From the NCBI RefSeq assembly GCF_019112545.1, contig NW_025064920.1, positions 1-64,000 of the forward strand: a DNA stretch of 64,000 nt. The letters run 5' to 3'. Source of the stretch: Guyanagaster necrorhizus (lineage: Eukaryota; Basidiomycota; Agaricomycetes; Agaricales; Physalacriaceae). Under the pieces are notes generated by a model, which saw only the letters and a list, made by a program, of their open reading frames with translations, searched no databases and had not been told where the DNA came from. Shown in pieces: positions 12,465-25,100 of this stretch (position 1 is the stretch's first letter; the number at the start of each line of letters is the position of its first letter). The position numbers were made by a program, and so were the translations under genes.

Positions 12465-14961
12465 GGTGGTGGGAGGAGGAAGAGGAAGCAAAACAGATGG
12501 AATGCTTTTGTATTTGTCTATATATAGCGTTGGCCAATATGTCATTGTCTCGGCTGATCACTGGCATGACGCATCGCTCACATGAAGGAAAAAGGATTCT
12601 TCTACGAGTTATCTTGGGCAAAAAAGAAACAAGGCAGTGGATTATTAGCATGCCTCATGCCAAGGACAGCCCAGCAAAGTGTAGGACCAACCACTTGGTG
12701 TTCCGCAGCATCTGCGATTATCTCCCCGACTGTCCTGTCAATCGGTGATCCTGCAACAAAACTTGCAAAAGATGGATAGTTAGGAGGCAGGAAGCACCGT
12801 CTGTGGGGAGCGGAAGAGAGGGGGCTAGAATGGGATCTAATGGGATCCCTCCGGATAATTAAAAGACTCGTGGCGCCCGTCGATAAGATGGCCATTGCTC
12901 ATTGCCCTTCATTGCTCGCCTATCACTGCTTCCTGAAGCAGGCTCCGTCCAAGCACAAATGTGAAAAACCCGTCAACCGCACATCGTGGGAAGGGGCTAG
13001 GAACAGCACCTGTCGCGCCCATCGGCATAAAGTCTATCCTGCATTGTAACTGTCAAAGCTTTTCCCGGGACGCTTGCTCTTCCGGCGAAGGAAGGAGAGA
13101 AATTTTATGGAAAAAAGGAAAATCCTGGGGCGTTTCAACACAGAACTCGCAACTTGAGAAGCTAGTAGACGCGAACACATGACCCGGACCAGAATGGGCG
13201 CGATCGATGACGGCCTGCGCGGAACGACACCGTCACTCAAGTTTAAGCCGGCCCTTGTTGAACTAATTGGGATCCCCTGTGTTTGACATACACGTGTTAC
13301 GGTTCCCATTTCTACAAATATCGAACCATTGGCCCAAATAGGCTGTATCCCCGTGAAAAGTCAGTTGAGTTACCTCGCCGTATTAGCGTGAACCGTTTTC
13401 AAGCTGTGTGTACCAAAATCTTTGGCTTCCATTTGGTTCTATTGGGTTCGGTCCATTACGTTCTACAAACGGCCCTATAGTGTACGTATTAGCATTGTAC
13501 GAGATAGAAGCCGGCGGAATGACAATGTGATCAGACCCCTGGTACACACAGAAGTACAGAATGTAACTGCTATTCAGACGGCGGAGTATGGACTGCCCTC
13601 GTTATGAATGAGTATCCATGATCAACAACAGGGTAGTGTTACGCACCTTTATCCAATCATCTTCACAGACGAAATCGCAAGCATGAATCTATGCTGTAAG
13701 AGTCAAAACATAGCGCATATATCCAACCCGCGCTGCAGTCATATCTCAACTAAGAATCTTACAGTCCAATTTGTCGGCAAAAAGACTCGAACATGAAAAA
13801 GAGCCTTTATGTGTAGCAAGTAAGAGGACACGTTTCTCAACAATACAGAATAAGAGCGCGTAGCAGCGGTATTGACAGCAGAAAGCGACAAGATGGTGGT
13901 GGTAGGAGAGGAAGGGACATTGATTCATGTCAGTGGAAAATACAGCTACCGGCACCATCGGCATCTTTCTGCCGACAACTTGGCCACTTGCTTAAAAGCA
14001 ACTTGTTTTTATTATACTTATAATTCTAAGAATCCCCAGCCGCCTTGACCTTGAGCCCAAATTCAGCCGACTCTTCAGCAACATTCCACCACAGCCTGCT
14101 GTTTGAGGCCGTATCAACTTTCCCTTTTTGCTTACCTTGTACCCCCTGCTCAGGCTGCCTCATTCCTGCTTGCTGCAGTCCTTTCTCAATGCACGCATGA
14201 CTCTTAACCATATTAATATTTAATGATGCATGCGTCACGTGAAGTCAATTCGCTATCACAGTGTGGTGTGTCCAGTAGCGCCCTTGCAGTGACAGTAGTC
14301 AGGCTGCCCAGGTGAATTATCCCTTGGTCGAAGAAGAGAATGAGAACTAGACCTACTCAGATGGTACACATTGATAGCCATGTTCACCAGAAACTCTACT
14401 GGCAGTGTTCTGGTTTCCCCTATAACTACCGCGTGACACCGGCTGGCTGTTTCACTGGCATCGTAGCGAATATAACCGCCACAAGTCACTCGATAGGCTT
14501 TCTGTGGCCCAGACTTGGTCTACGACGCCATTTACATGCTGATCTGAGGGTGCACTCTCACACGCACGTCCGGTCTGCTCGGCGTCTGCCATAGATCTAG
14601 GTGCCGACTCGAGAGGCCGACTTTCCCTTGAAAGTTCTCACAGATCAAATGATCTTTCCCTCGATCAAGCTTCGATTGCAGGTTTTCTCATGAATGATGT
14701 CCGGTCCATGAAAACCGAGGAACCCTATGTCCAGATCAAGACTGGGATTCTCACTCCGTATTTTTCTGCATAGGATTGCGCAGCTGCTTACTACTCCTCA
14801 TGGATCATGTATCGGGACAATCATATCGACTACAACAGCTCTCTTGGACTTGACGAGGGGCGCATAAATTTAAATGTTATTATCAGTAGTTATAGAATGT
14901 ACTTGGGAACTGTCACGGTGTACCCTTAGATAGATTTCTTCTTCTACTCTTCTATTTCGTA
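12465..14961. other. Intergenic, nothing recognised
   Basis: About 2.5 kb upstream of the channel gene. I see only short open frames on both strands with no family resemblance, and no repeats or RNA gene signatures. The first few hundred bases presumably hold the channel gene promoter. Confidence 0.5.
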
Positions 14962-15362
14962 GATGGCTTCAATTGATCGCTACGAGCTTCTCAAGCTATT
15001 TCCCCTATGCCTAAATCAAGTGCTACTCGTTCGGAATAGCGGTGCGTAACCGACAAAGGTAGACATACGAGCCTCATGGCGGTCGGCAGAGTGGCACGAC
15101 AGCACGTCGGATGTCGTGAATCTTGTACTAAAACATTTCGCCTTCGAGGGCGTGGCCTCCCTGCACCGCATCTGCTCACATGCCTGCGACTGAACAGGAC
15201 GACATCTTCGTGCAGCGTGGCCCCGACACGACTGATTGCAGATCTCAGGGCCAGGACTAACTCCACCGCGAGAGTGTGGCTTGTCCGCTGAGCTATAAAA
15301 GCTCCTCCTTTCAAGGAGGAGGGTACAATCCAACTCCAAGGAGTACTCAATCTACCCTCCCC

Positions 15363-15415
15363 GTACGTATTCACGATTCCGTACCGATCTCGAAACAATG
15401 TTGGCTAACGCTGAG
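15363..15415 (+). repeat. Imperfect direct repeat inside an intron-like block, copy 1
   Basis: The segment from GTACGTATTCACG to GCTGAG is repeated at 15462-15513; both share ACAATGTTGGCTAACG exactly. Copy 1 lies in a stretch that looks like an intron (GTACGT at 15363, TCTAG ending 15424). Confidence 0.7.
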
Positions 15416-15461
15416 GGCATCTAGGTTGTCGTTTTTCTACTGCGAAAAGGTACGCCCTGCC

Positions 15462-15513
15462 GTATGGATCTACGCTTCCGCACCGGCCTTGAGACAATGT
15501 TGGCTAACGTTGA
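15462..15513 (+). repeat. Imperfect direct repeat inside an intron-like block, copy 2
   Basis: Second copy of the 53-bp repeat, also inside a GT..AG-like block (GTACGC at 15450 to GAAG ending 15519). A 25-bp spacer that could be a tiny exon (15425-15449) separates the two blocks. Confidence 0.7.
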
Positions 15514-15846
15514 CCGAAGATAAGATGCAGAGAGCCATGAAACTTGTGGGTCACCAGCGCCCTCGAAGGTAACGCTTGGGAGAAGCTCGCCAACCCCACC
15601 GTCGCCCAGGGCACGACGGCTTTCCCCCTAGAAGCCGGCCGACCAGCAACGGCTCGGCGTCCGTTTTGACTATGACGAAGAAATCAACATCGAGGGCATC
15701 GTCTACCACAAGTTTTAGATGCAAGCCAACGCTGGGGGACGACGTACCCTCGTCCATCAGGAACTGGAGGAAAGAACAACGGCGGCACTAAGAAGGATGT
15801 CAAGGCGAGCCTGGAGGAGGCCACTGGCAAGGTTCGGGGTGCCTAG

Positions 15847-16194
15847 ACGTCTTCCTCTCCCTTAACCCCCAGATTCTACGCCGTACTTGTCGTTTTGTCA
15901 GACGTCTTCCGGAAGTTATGTTGATCTGTGTATCTCGATTGTATCTGCCTCGATTTGAATTTGATCTCTGTCTCTGGATATTTGTTAAGTAGAAGCTGAG
16001 ACATCGGCGGAGCATACGCGGCTAGCGTCGACGGGCCCTCTTGCTCTCCTTCCCACCATAGTCACCCCCGCTCGCCGCGTTCTTGAGCGTCTACATGAGA
16101 GCAAATCGCGAGGAACATTCGCTTTCAGAAGGAATTAATTCATCTTAGTGCTGTGCGAGGCTGGAGGTCTAGTGGGGGTCGCTAAAACAAAGCT
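15847..16194. other. 5' flank of the phosphotransferase gene
   Basis: No gene is visible. This stretch presumably carries the promoter and 5' UTR of the gene starting at 16195. No clear TATA element was identified. Confidence 0.5.
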
Positions 16195-18124
16195 ATGCAG
16201 CCTCTCTCTCCTTTTAGACCCCGTGCCGGCTGGTTTCTTATATTTGATCCCCCCGTCTTCAACTCACTGGCAGTTCCACTCTCGCCGTCTTTGCGCCGTC
16301 CTCGCTCCTCACTGCGTTCGCTATGTAACTTTTCCTTCTCCAACTCCATCACCACTCCCACCCGTTGGCCACCACAGCGCGCATTCTCGACCATAGCGCA
16401 TTCTCATAGCAACCTATTCGACTACACGTCAGGGCGGTGGATGTAAGTCTCGTAACATGTCATTCTACGGCGGATATGCCATCTCACGGCCGTATTCGAC
16501 CATGTTCCAGCATCAACGATGCTCTTCGCCTCGCAGAGCGCAGACGCGTCTTCAACGTCGACGGGTTATGTCGACTCGCAGCCGAGTCCGTCGGTCGGAG
16601 TCTCGACGATATCGTCGACTTGGCGAAACTCGCCGAGGGAGGGTTCAACCGTACCTTCCTCATCACCATGCACGGTGACTTCCAAATGGTGGCGCGTATC
16701 CCATACCCGATTATGGTCCCCAAGTACTACGCCATCGCTAGTGAAGTGGCCACTATGGCCTTACTCCGTTCCTCTGGGCTGCCTATACCTGAGGTATACG
16801 GATACTCGCCTACGTCGGACAACGCGGCGGGGACAGAGTATATCTTCATGGAATTTGTCCAGGGCACCAAGTTAAGCGACGTATGGCTCAACCTAGGGGA
16901 ACGGGAAATCAGTTCGGTCTTGCGCCAACTTGCGCAACTCGAGTCGAAGATGATGTCGATCGCTTTCCCGGCCGGCGGAAGCCTGTACTACGCAGAAGAC
17001 CTGAAGAAGGTGGCCGGGGAGGCGGGCATCCCGCTAGAGGACGCGCGTTTCTGCGTCGGTCCAGATACAAGACTGCCTCTGTGGTACGGTAGGAGATCAC
17101 AGCTCGACGTAGATAGGGGACCATGTACGCCGCTCTCTGCCTTTTTTTAATTATTACTCCCTTGAACTAACTGATAACTATAGACAAAAGCGCCGAAGCA
17201 ACGCTCGCACGAGCAGCCCACAAGGAACGGACGTATCTGGAGCGTTTCGGTCAACCGCTATTGCCGTTCGAACGCGTGAGGAGGGAAGGTTACCAGTACC
17301 AGGAGCAGCCGCCGTCGGATCACATCGAGAACCTGGACCGCTATCTCCTCATCGCGCTGTCACTCGTCCCCAGGAACCCGGCCCTGCGTCATTTCTGCAT
17401 CCGCCATCCCGACCTCCACCCGAGCAATATCATCGTTTCGACGTCGCCCGACTCTAAGTGGCAAGTCGTCGGCCTGCTCGACTGGCAACACGCCCCGATC
17501 CTACCCCCATTTCTCCTTGCCGGTGTACCCCAACGCCTCCAGAACTACGATGATCCTATCTCGCAAGCTATGACGCGGCCTTCGCTACCGGAGAATTTGG
17601 AGGACTTGGACAAAGCCGAGCAAATCCGAGAGAAGGAACTCTACCATCGCCGCCTCGTCCATTACCACTACGTCAAGAGCACAGAGAAATACAACGAGCT
17701 CCATTACGCGGCGTTGACAGACCCCGCGGGCGTTCTCCGCCGCCGCCTCTTCCACCACGCCAGTGAGCCGTGGGAGGGCGAGACTCTCGCGCTGAAGGTT
17801 GCGCTGATGGATGCGACAGCAAACTGGGAAGCGCTTACGGGGGGAGGCGCGCCGTGTCCAGTCGCGTTTGACGCCGAGGACGTACGCGAGACGAAGAAGC
17901 TGGATGGAGTACAGAGTGGAGCGGACGAGGTTATGGAGGCGCTCCGGAACATGATCGGCTACGGGCCGGAGGGCTGGGTGCCCACCAAGCGCTACGAGGA
18001 GGTCATGACACGCAGCAAGCAGCTGAAGGAGGGTGCGTTGGCGGCGGCCGAGTCGGCGAAGGAACGGGCTGAGATGGCGACGCACTGGCCCTTGGACGAC
18101 ATGGACGAAGAGAAATACATGTAA
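16195..18124 (+). CDS. Mitochondrial AIM9-like phosphotransferase (APH/protein-kinase-like fold)
   Basis: Exons 16195-16442, 16511-17124 and 17184-18124 join to exactly 600 codons. The N-terminus is Arg/Ser/Pro-rich and ends in a RAFSTIAHSHSNLFDYTSGRW segment, a typical mitochondrial presequence followed by the conserved start of AIM9/FMP29-type proteins. A kinase-like N-lobe follows (KLAEGGFNRTFLI, then VARIPYP with EVATMALL), then the catalytic loop HPDLHPSNII (residues about 358-367; Asp and Asn present) and the metal-binding LLDWQHA. These proteins belong to the aminoglycoside-phosphotransferase superfamily and affect mitochondrial inheritance in yeast; the substrate is unknown. The C-terminus is a helical, charged tail ending EEKYM. 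It has no sign of decay. Confidence 0.9.
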
Positions 18125-18896
18125 TGAATCGAGCTAGATATTCCGCCGGTGCTGTATCTTATCTGCTGTTGTATTTATGGCGGCCCAAATAATATCAGCA
18201 GGAAACGTCTTGTAGGGGAGGAATCCGTCGACGCCGCCGTCCTTTGGCTTCATTTCCGATCGCACTTGTTTGTAATCCTTCGTGCTAGCTGTAGTGTCAT
18301 GGCACCGTTTGTAATCTATAGACCGTATACAAGGCAGAATAAAAGAACAACAATAAAAACTATAAGCGGAAAACGGAACTATGATTATTATTAATGCGAC
18401 GTCTGCTATATTTCGTCTCCAGGCGCTAGTTCATGTCGCAGTTTTGCACAGCCGTGTGCTGCATGGGCGACTTTCGTCCCGGGCTCGATGCAACCGCGTC
18501 TGGCCCACTTCCAGCCGGCGAAAATGGCGAGTGAGTTGGACATTCGATTGACGGGCTCTTTATACTGGGCTACACAGAGACGGACCAGACTTTGTCACGA
18601 CTTGGACGTATTTGGCCCCTCGTCGGGAGTGAAACAGCACCAAGATTCGCCACGTGGAGATTCGCCACGTGCGACTGCCATTGCCGGCAACGAGTTCGTC
18701 CAAAAGCGGGCGAGGCGAATCTTGTTGCCTACTCTGAGGGTATTTATTTGCCTTGGAAGCGCGTACTGCCTTAATCATTTATGTCAAAGTCTCCCGAGGT
18801 CCCCTCGCACTGCAGGCTTCCGTATACTATTACTGTACCAATGGTCCCAAATTCCAAAAAAAACACGACTAAAAGTTCCATGCCAACGAGATGTAC
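18125..18896. other. Intergenic between convergent genes, with a tandem CACGTG pair
   Basis: Lies between the 3' ends of the phosphotransferase (plus) and the DUF1769 gene (minus). A 168-codon open frame at 18488-18994 overlaps the DUF1769 coding exon on the opposite strand and looks like chance. A 15-bp tandem duplication, AGATTCGCCACGTGG then AGATTCGCCACGTGC, occupies 18643-18672. Confidence 0.5.
18643..18672 (+). repeat. 15-bp tandem duplication carrying two CACGTG E-boxes
   Basis: CACGTG occurs at 18651-18656 and 18666-18671 in two adjacent copies of the same 15-mer. CACGTG is the core bound by bHLH factors such as Pho4 or Cbf1, but this position is downstream of both neighbouring genes, so a regulatory role is only a guess. 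Confidence 0.6.
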
Positions 18897-20019
18897 TCAA
18901 TCCGCTTGCTCGATCACAATACACCAAAAGATTCTCCCCCAGGGATTCTCGCCGGCGTCCCGGTCTGCGTTGCGCTCACAGCATACAAACCTGACAGGCT
19001 GTCCGTCCCAATACCGCATCAGATCGAAAGATATACCACCAGGAAGCCGCAACGCGAGTGACGGATTGAATTCAAGGAATCCATAGCAAAAGTCTGTCGT
19101 GATCACGTCCTGTTAAGATCAATTAGGACGCTGTTCAGCGGGGGCAGAATGGTACGGTACGATCGCGCCTTATCGGAAAATGTAATCATGCGTCTATTCT
19201 CCTCTGAAGAGAAGAATGCTCGGCGCTCTGATGCGGTTTTGAGGGTTGCCAAATTCTGAGCCCCTTGTTTCTTGCGCCGTCTTGCGATCTTATACTTGGA
19301 ACTGGAGTCGGAAGATGAAGAAGACGAGGAAGAAGATAGAGACGACGTAGAAGAACAAGGAGAGCTCGATATTGACGTGAGATAGAGATTCGAGGTGTCA
19401 TCTGAAATAGAAGGATATTCGGTAGGGAAAGGCGGGGTGACTATGACCTGCAGCTCACTGTCCAACCGTGAGTGGACAAAGTGGGGCATCGTCGCGATGA
19501 GCGGCGACAACGCCCATGGTTTCGACTGAGAACTAAGGTCGTGTTCAAGGACAGGGTCGACGTATCTGCAAACAACAATATGTAACTTCAGCGGCAAGAG
19601 CGCGATATTCCACCAAAGATCCCTCACGTCATAAATTTCAACGCAGCGCCAGATCCCCAAGGGAGGTTGAGTGGCCTATCAAAGGTATTTCCAAACAAAA
19701 TGTCATTCGCAGAGTAAGGTTTCAAGAACCTGCCTGGATGGATTACCATGACCCGTCGGTCAGCCGTCGCGACACCCGGGAAGTGCGGCTCACCCTGAAC
19801 CTGGATACTCCAAGTAATACCCTGACGATCCTGGCGGGAGAAGTACTCGCTTTCCCGAACGTCGCCTGCGGGGAAATTCACAAAACCTTTGATGTTCACG
19901 AGAATCTCGCCGTCGAAGATGTCTGATGAGATTCTGAACGGTTGATTCGTGTTCACCAAATGCGAAATGGGCTCCAGAGCCTCAAGCGAAGGGCCTGCGA
20001 GAACACGAAGACCAGGCAT
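18897..20019 (-). CDS. DUF1769 family protein
   Basis: Exons 19628-20019, 19169-19565 and 18897-19109 join to exactly 333 codons plus stop. The start is MPGLRVLAGPSLEAL. Conserved blocks of the fungal DUF1769 family are present: an N-terminal beta-rich part with ITWSIQVQGEPHFPG, the middle KPWALSPLIATMPHF, and the C-terminal VITTDFCYGFLEFNPSLALR with LRYWDGQPVRFVC-type ending. A long poly-Ser tract is inserted around residues 215-245. The molecular role of the family is not known to me. The second intron (19110-19168) appears to start with GC instead of GT (AAG/GCGCGA on the minus strand); only that junction keeps the frame and yields the family motif. Confidence 0.85.
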
Positions 20020-20889
20020 CCTCGTAGTTGAAGGGGGGGGGAGACAGTGGAGGGAGTGGGAGTGGGAGTGGCTCCCTGAAAATCTCCAACACCCGAATTG
20101 CCCCTGAGAGTAACTGACGTCAGGTGAATTCACCCGTGTCCTATTCGGGCTGAAAGCGGGACGGGAGGACCACCAAAAATAGGCGGAGGGGGGTTCCTAC
20201 AGATCATGCAATGTTTTATTGTTTTATTTACAGGTCGCATGAGAAACATTCGGAATCTCGTCTTGATTTTTATTATTATCGTCCGGACGATCCTGAACAA
20301 ATTCTTCAAGTTGGACCGAACTCAAAAAAAGGCATTTGGTATCCGAGTCATTTTGTCCAAAATTTGGCTTGATGAAACAGCCTCCCAACCTATTTTTAGA
20401 AGCGCAGTAGAAAGAAGGGAAGGGAGAGATAAATATGTACAGGGCGAAATATTGAATGATAAATTCTACATCGCTACGATACATTAAAGCGAACGTGTCT
20501 AATTGGTCTTCGTGGGTGTGTCCTACAGACGTCAAACAGGAATATCCAAGGTAACATAGTAAGAGGTATACGGTCTCCGCTAATACCGTTCGGTCCGTCG
20601 AAAGATGGAAATCCAAGTACTTGACCTGCACAAATGAATGACTACATGACAAGGAGTCTAGTGAAAAAAGCATGGTACAAGCTGTGATACCAGAAGCCAA
20701 AAAAAAATTGTACAAAGAGAGATGTACTCTCTGAATGATAACATACCGGCAGTAAATACGACTGATGTATAAACGACCACGATGAAAGAGCGGGCGGGGG
20801 TCATAGTGCAACAGACATGGAACACAATAAAAAGGTGATAAATAAAGACAACCAGCAACCCGTAGGAAGAAAGGAATGACGAAAGCAGT
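20020..20889. other. Intergenic, AT-rich
   Basis: Lies downstream of the Cys-rich protein gene and upstream of the DUF1769 gene, both on the minus strand. A 195-codon open frame at 20224-20811 (minus) exists, but its composition is not protein-like and it resembles no family, so I treat it as non-coding, probably including the 3' UTR of the gene at 20890. Confidence 0.5.
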
Positions 20890-22136
20890 CTAAAACAGCG
20901 TATACAATGTCCAAGCAGTTAATGCCAATATCAACAAAACACCCGTCGCACCCGCCCGTAATATCAGCGCACCAGATGCGACAGCCGCAACTGTCCTTGC
21001 ATAATCTGATCCACAATTGCCCGTTGCCAGCTCCTGAGCCGCAGGATAAGTCTTCCTTAGATCATCCAACAAGCTCGACGTTGATGAATTTTCCAGCCCA
21101 TCGGCATAGACAGTCATCAGGCTCTTCGTGCAAGCCGAGCACGAGGGTGTAGAAGTGTTAGGCACACTGATCCCTAATGGCAGCTCATAGAAATAGAGAT
21201 CTGAAGGGTCCGAGTTGTGGACGGCATTGACGTAACAGTAGGTGTCCGTGGTAGGATCGGTGAGGCAGGCAGCGGTGTACATGGTGGAATACGCTTGCAG
21301 GGATGCAAGCGTCTCGACGGCGTTGGCATTATTGTCCCCAATATCAGCCTCGCACTGTGCTTTCAATGTGGACGCAAACCACGCCATATTCGTAACACAC
21401 TGAGAATAGCCGAGCGTTGGATTACAAGTACCCCAGATCACCGCATCGAGCTCCGTAAGGTTGTCTTGTACCTGCTTGAATGATTAGCTCTATCTTAAAC
21501 GGAACAAGGGGTCGAGAAACAGACCTGTATAAACGACGATGACGTCTGCAACAGAACCGAGAACGGTCTACAAGAGCGAAAGGCGGCAGTGTTGGTCATG
21601 TTCGTGAAAAATTGGTAGCAAGTCATGCTAGAGAAATTCTGGCTAACGTCGGAATCGAAGGACTGGGGAAAGGGTGTAGGGAGATCGGGATCAGTAGGGA
21701 CTGTGGGTAATGCTTGTTCACTCGCAGGAATCGTGGTCGTTGCAGTAGTGGAGGCGACAGATGTAGCAGATGAAGCAGCTGTCGAAGAAAAGACAATCGT
21801 AGCAGTCGATCCACTGACTACGGATGTCTCCACCACTGTTTGCTCAGCATCCTGTGGGTGCCTTTTATGTCGTCGCCAGTCCGTCCCCTTCGTGGACAAG
21901 GTATGCCAATTGAGCGGTAGTGATTCGGAGAAGATATCGAATGCAACTGGATGTGTGATGTAGCGCGTCGATGCCGTGATAAGCACAAGCGCCAGTGGAA
22001 CAAAGACCACAGTGGTCCATTTCGTTCTGCGACGAGTGCTACGTTTGCTCTCCACTGACATGGTATCTTCCCTGGCCGACTCCTGGATGATCTCGTCTCC
22101 CGGCGATGGCAGAGGTGATGGCGGGGGGGTGAACAT
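20890..22136 (-). CDS. Extracellular Cys-rich membrane-anchored protein (DUF7729-like)
   Basis: Exons 21525-22136 and 20890-21471 (intron 21472-21524, 53 bp) give 397 residues. There is a Pro-rich cytosolic start, a basic cluster (KRSTRRRTK), then one TM segment (VVFVPLALVLITAS) acting as a signal anchor. A Ser/Thr/Ala-rich stalk follows at about residues 95-160. The globular domain carries evenly spaced cysteines (MTCYQFFTNMTN, CRPFS, WGTCNPTLGYSQCV, DTYCYVNAV, CSACTKSL, GNCGSDYA). A C-terminal hydrophobic tail (ATGVLLILALTAWTLYTLF) looks like a GPI-attachment or second membrane segment. The domain resembles the fungal DUF7729 family; a cell-wall or surface role is inferred. Confidence 0.8.
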
Positions 22137-25100
22137 TGACTAGCAAGTGAAACGAGTGTGGTATGAAGGAATGTTGGGATCGCAGCGAGAGCCGTCACAG
22201 ATGGGTAGATTGTGTCGTCTTCCTCAAAATCTATTCATCACCCATATTCAGGAACGAGCAAAAAGTTCGATATTACAGTGATACGCACCAGGTAGCGACA
22301 GACAGACAGCAAGCACCAGCCGTTTCGTGGTCGTTATAAGAATTCGTCGTCCCGGCCGATGGAGGTCAAGGGGGAAAACCCTTACAAGGATCCGTCATGA
22401 GAAAGTTCTATACGGGACGATCGAGCCTCGTGGCGTCGCAGGCACGCCTGCCAAAAGATCACCAAACAATTTTTCTTCTTACCACCTGCTCATTTCCATC
22501 TTTGCGGACCCTATCACCTCCCAAGCACCCCGTCTCGTTCCAGTGAGAGAAAAAAAACATTATCCTACTTGTTGAGAAAATATCACGACTGTTTCTGATA
22601 CCCATGATGTGACAATCAGAAAATCGTGCGGATAACCGCCTCAATTCAATTATATATATAGAACGCCTCGCCGAAGGCACCCTAAAACTGTAGAGGCGCT
22701 GGCAGGCGCTACCTTTTTTTTTTTCCACAGAGGCGCATTTGTGCATTCGTCTGAGGAATTTAATATTTGTTTGGGGTTCAAAATAATGGCTGTGAATCGG
22801 GCCCATTGTCACTGGTATATTGAAAATGTGACGTTCCCTCACGTACGCGCAGCACATCATTCCAGTCTCACGACTGACGGACCGAAAGTGTTCCTGGGAC
22901 CCATTCCCGAGTTGCCCTAAAGTTGATTGCTGCAACGTGAAGTTCGTCGCGAACTGCGATGGCAGGGTTGCCAGGCAGCGACCAGTTTTCTATTCGCGAC
23001 ATAATTGCTATCCCCTATACATTGAAATCCCGAACAAGTAAAATGGCGGTAAAATGGTGATCACAGTTAACCCCCTTCATCGAATGGTCCGGGGTCATCG
23101 CGTTAAGACTACGGAGTAAGTCGGTCTGACCATGGATCGGGACTATCTATATTCCCGAGTATTACATTCATCAGGACCGAGGCAGAGAGGGAGCGCTGAA
23201 AAGAAAGTAGCCCTTACTCGGCGAGATGTCTATCATACCAACCCCAAACCACAGGACAGACAGTCTACATTTCAGCGTGCATACGATACTGACAGAGCCG
23301 GAATGAAGCACAATTAACCCCACAGTCCGAGTGGCCAGAGTGCGCTCTAGATAAAATGAAGGATCAGCGTGGTAATGAGTGAGCGGTACCGGTGCGGCGG
23401 GCAGTGTCAAAGGAAATTTTCAAATACTGCGCTCGATGTGAAATATTTTAATCATGACATAAATTGAATGCATAGAGTGCGCTTATATAGCTAGAGCCGA
23501 CGCTTAAGTTGAGGGACGAGACGAAGGGGACGGAGGACACAAGATGGTCCACGTTGCAACTTGTCGTCACGGCGCGTACTACTCCCTTCGTTTCTATGTC
23601 ACGACCACGTGATATTCCTGCCGAAGAGCGGGAATTCCATGCGGCATATGCCCCAATACTTGTGGACGTGTGATGTTGCTCTTCTTCAATCCTGGCAATC
23701 TTTCCTTACTCAGAATAATTCCCTTCAACTTGGCATACGTGCTCGACTAGGTGTTGGAACGTGTGTAGCAACTGTTAAATGTGGCAGGGCGACTCGGAAG
23801 TTGGGCCGAAGTACATCTTCTTTGACTTGGACTCACTGGCAGTCCGGGACATGTTGCATTTGCCAAGGAATACATCGGCCTGTGGACATTAACAGGACTT
23901 GTTCCGAGAGTCTATTTTTCCGCCTCAGAAAGCGGCCGACAATAAATCGGTACAATGTATTTGTCCCCTCTTGGAACAGCAATACTCATTTTGTCTCTTT
24001 TTTTTTTACAGGACTCAACAAACAGTAAAAGCTTTCGGCAAAACGGCGGGTCTTTTTCCATTTACAGGTTCAAAATACACTGACGAGTGCAAGTGGCTAA
24101 TATCATGACGGCGGTTTCTGTCTGGAATATTGCATTCAGGTTTTGCAGACTCATCTAGATCTCTTCCGTCTCTTTCTCGACTTATACTGTAAATGTTCCA
24201 GCATTTTGTTTTTGGCGACTAGTCGCCCCTTCCTATCGGCCACAGACGCATGGCTTCCTTCATCTTCGGTGTTCTTCTGCTTCCCCTCTTCGTAAGGTAG
24301 TATTATCACGCTTGGCACTAGGACAATCACCTCCAGCTCTGGTGGTGATCAGCCCTTAGCATATAAGTCGTGAGCTGTACATAGAAGGCTTGCTTTCCCT
24401 TGTCTTTCGATCAGACGCTTCCTCGAGGTCCAATGGCACCTGAATGGTCCATCAATCAATACCATGCTGGCCCTTCCTAGCATGAACCCTATCGGACCGA
24501 CCCTGGCCTCAACTCATCCGTTTCGAAATGGAGCGATTTTTCCGAATTTGGCCTTTCCGCTGAAGACACCCCCCAGGCCCGTCGGAACGGAAGTTGAATG
24601 TAGGTATCACAAACAAAGAAAATCTCGACGAAGAAAGTTGTCCGGGCCCAGATGATGATTTCGCCTCCCCAGGCTGGCCAATAGTTGTATAACAGAGATT
24701 TTATTTTAGAAAAAAGGGGCGATGAATAGTGAGAAACGGTGTGTCCGTGAAAATCTACAGGTATACATATATGTATAAGCTCACCCCAAAGACCAGGTCT
24801 TCCTCCATGCACCCCCCGCACGATTCCCTCGACGACACCATGCTCGTTTCTCTGAGAAGAACATCGTACACCCTCGAAGTTTGAGAATGGAAGGCTGTTG
24901 GCCCTATGGAATGGAGGCTGGATTATCATGAATATATCGCGCTCCTACTCGCAGCCGACGACAGCCGCCTCCAGTCCGATACAATTCATGCAGCCCAGGC
25001 CATTTCTGGACAATTGTGATCTCGAGCCGGCTAAGGTTTCGCTTCGCGCAATGCGCACTCAAAACCTACATTACACTGGTAGAAACCGACATCGAATGAT

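Larger units (their letters stand above)
14962..15846 (+). pseudogene. Possible decayed or unrecognised short gene
   Basis: A start-like MASIDRYELLKLF frame at 14962 runs to a GTGCGT donor-like site near 15045. Further right there are GC-rich frames with intron-like GT..AG blocks and a final open end KDVKASLEEATGKVRGA before TAG at about 15844-15846. I could not join these into one frame without stops, so this is either a broken gene or several chance frames. I do not recognise a family with confidence; the end loosely recalls small CsbD-like stress proteins. Confidence 0.25.

Noticed and set aside
15302..15321. Near-perfect hairpin CTCCTCCTT/AAGGAGGAG as a terminator or riboswitch
   Set aside because: A 9-bp stem with a 2-base loop alone in a fungal intergenic region has no established function; probably incidental.
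18488..18994. 168-codon plus-strand open frame
   Set aside because: It overlaps the last exon of the DUF1769 gene on the opposite strand and has no family-like motifs or splice support.
20224..20811. 195-codon minus-strand open frame
   Set aside because: AT-rich sequence with irregular composition and no recognisable motif; more likely the 3' UTR of the gene at 20890.
22459..22935. 158-codon minus-strand open frame in the 3 kb intergenic stretch
   Set aside because: No motifs, no exon partners, and it overlaps a poly-T tract; not enough to call a gene.
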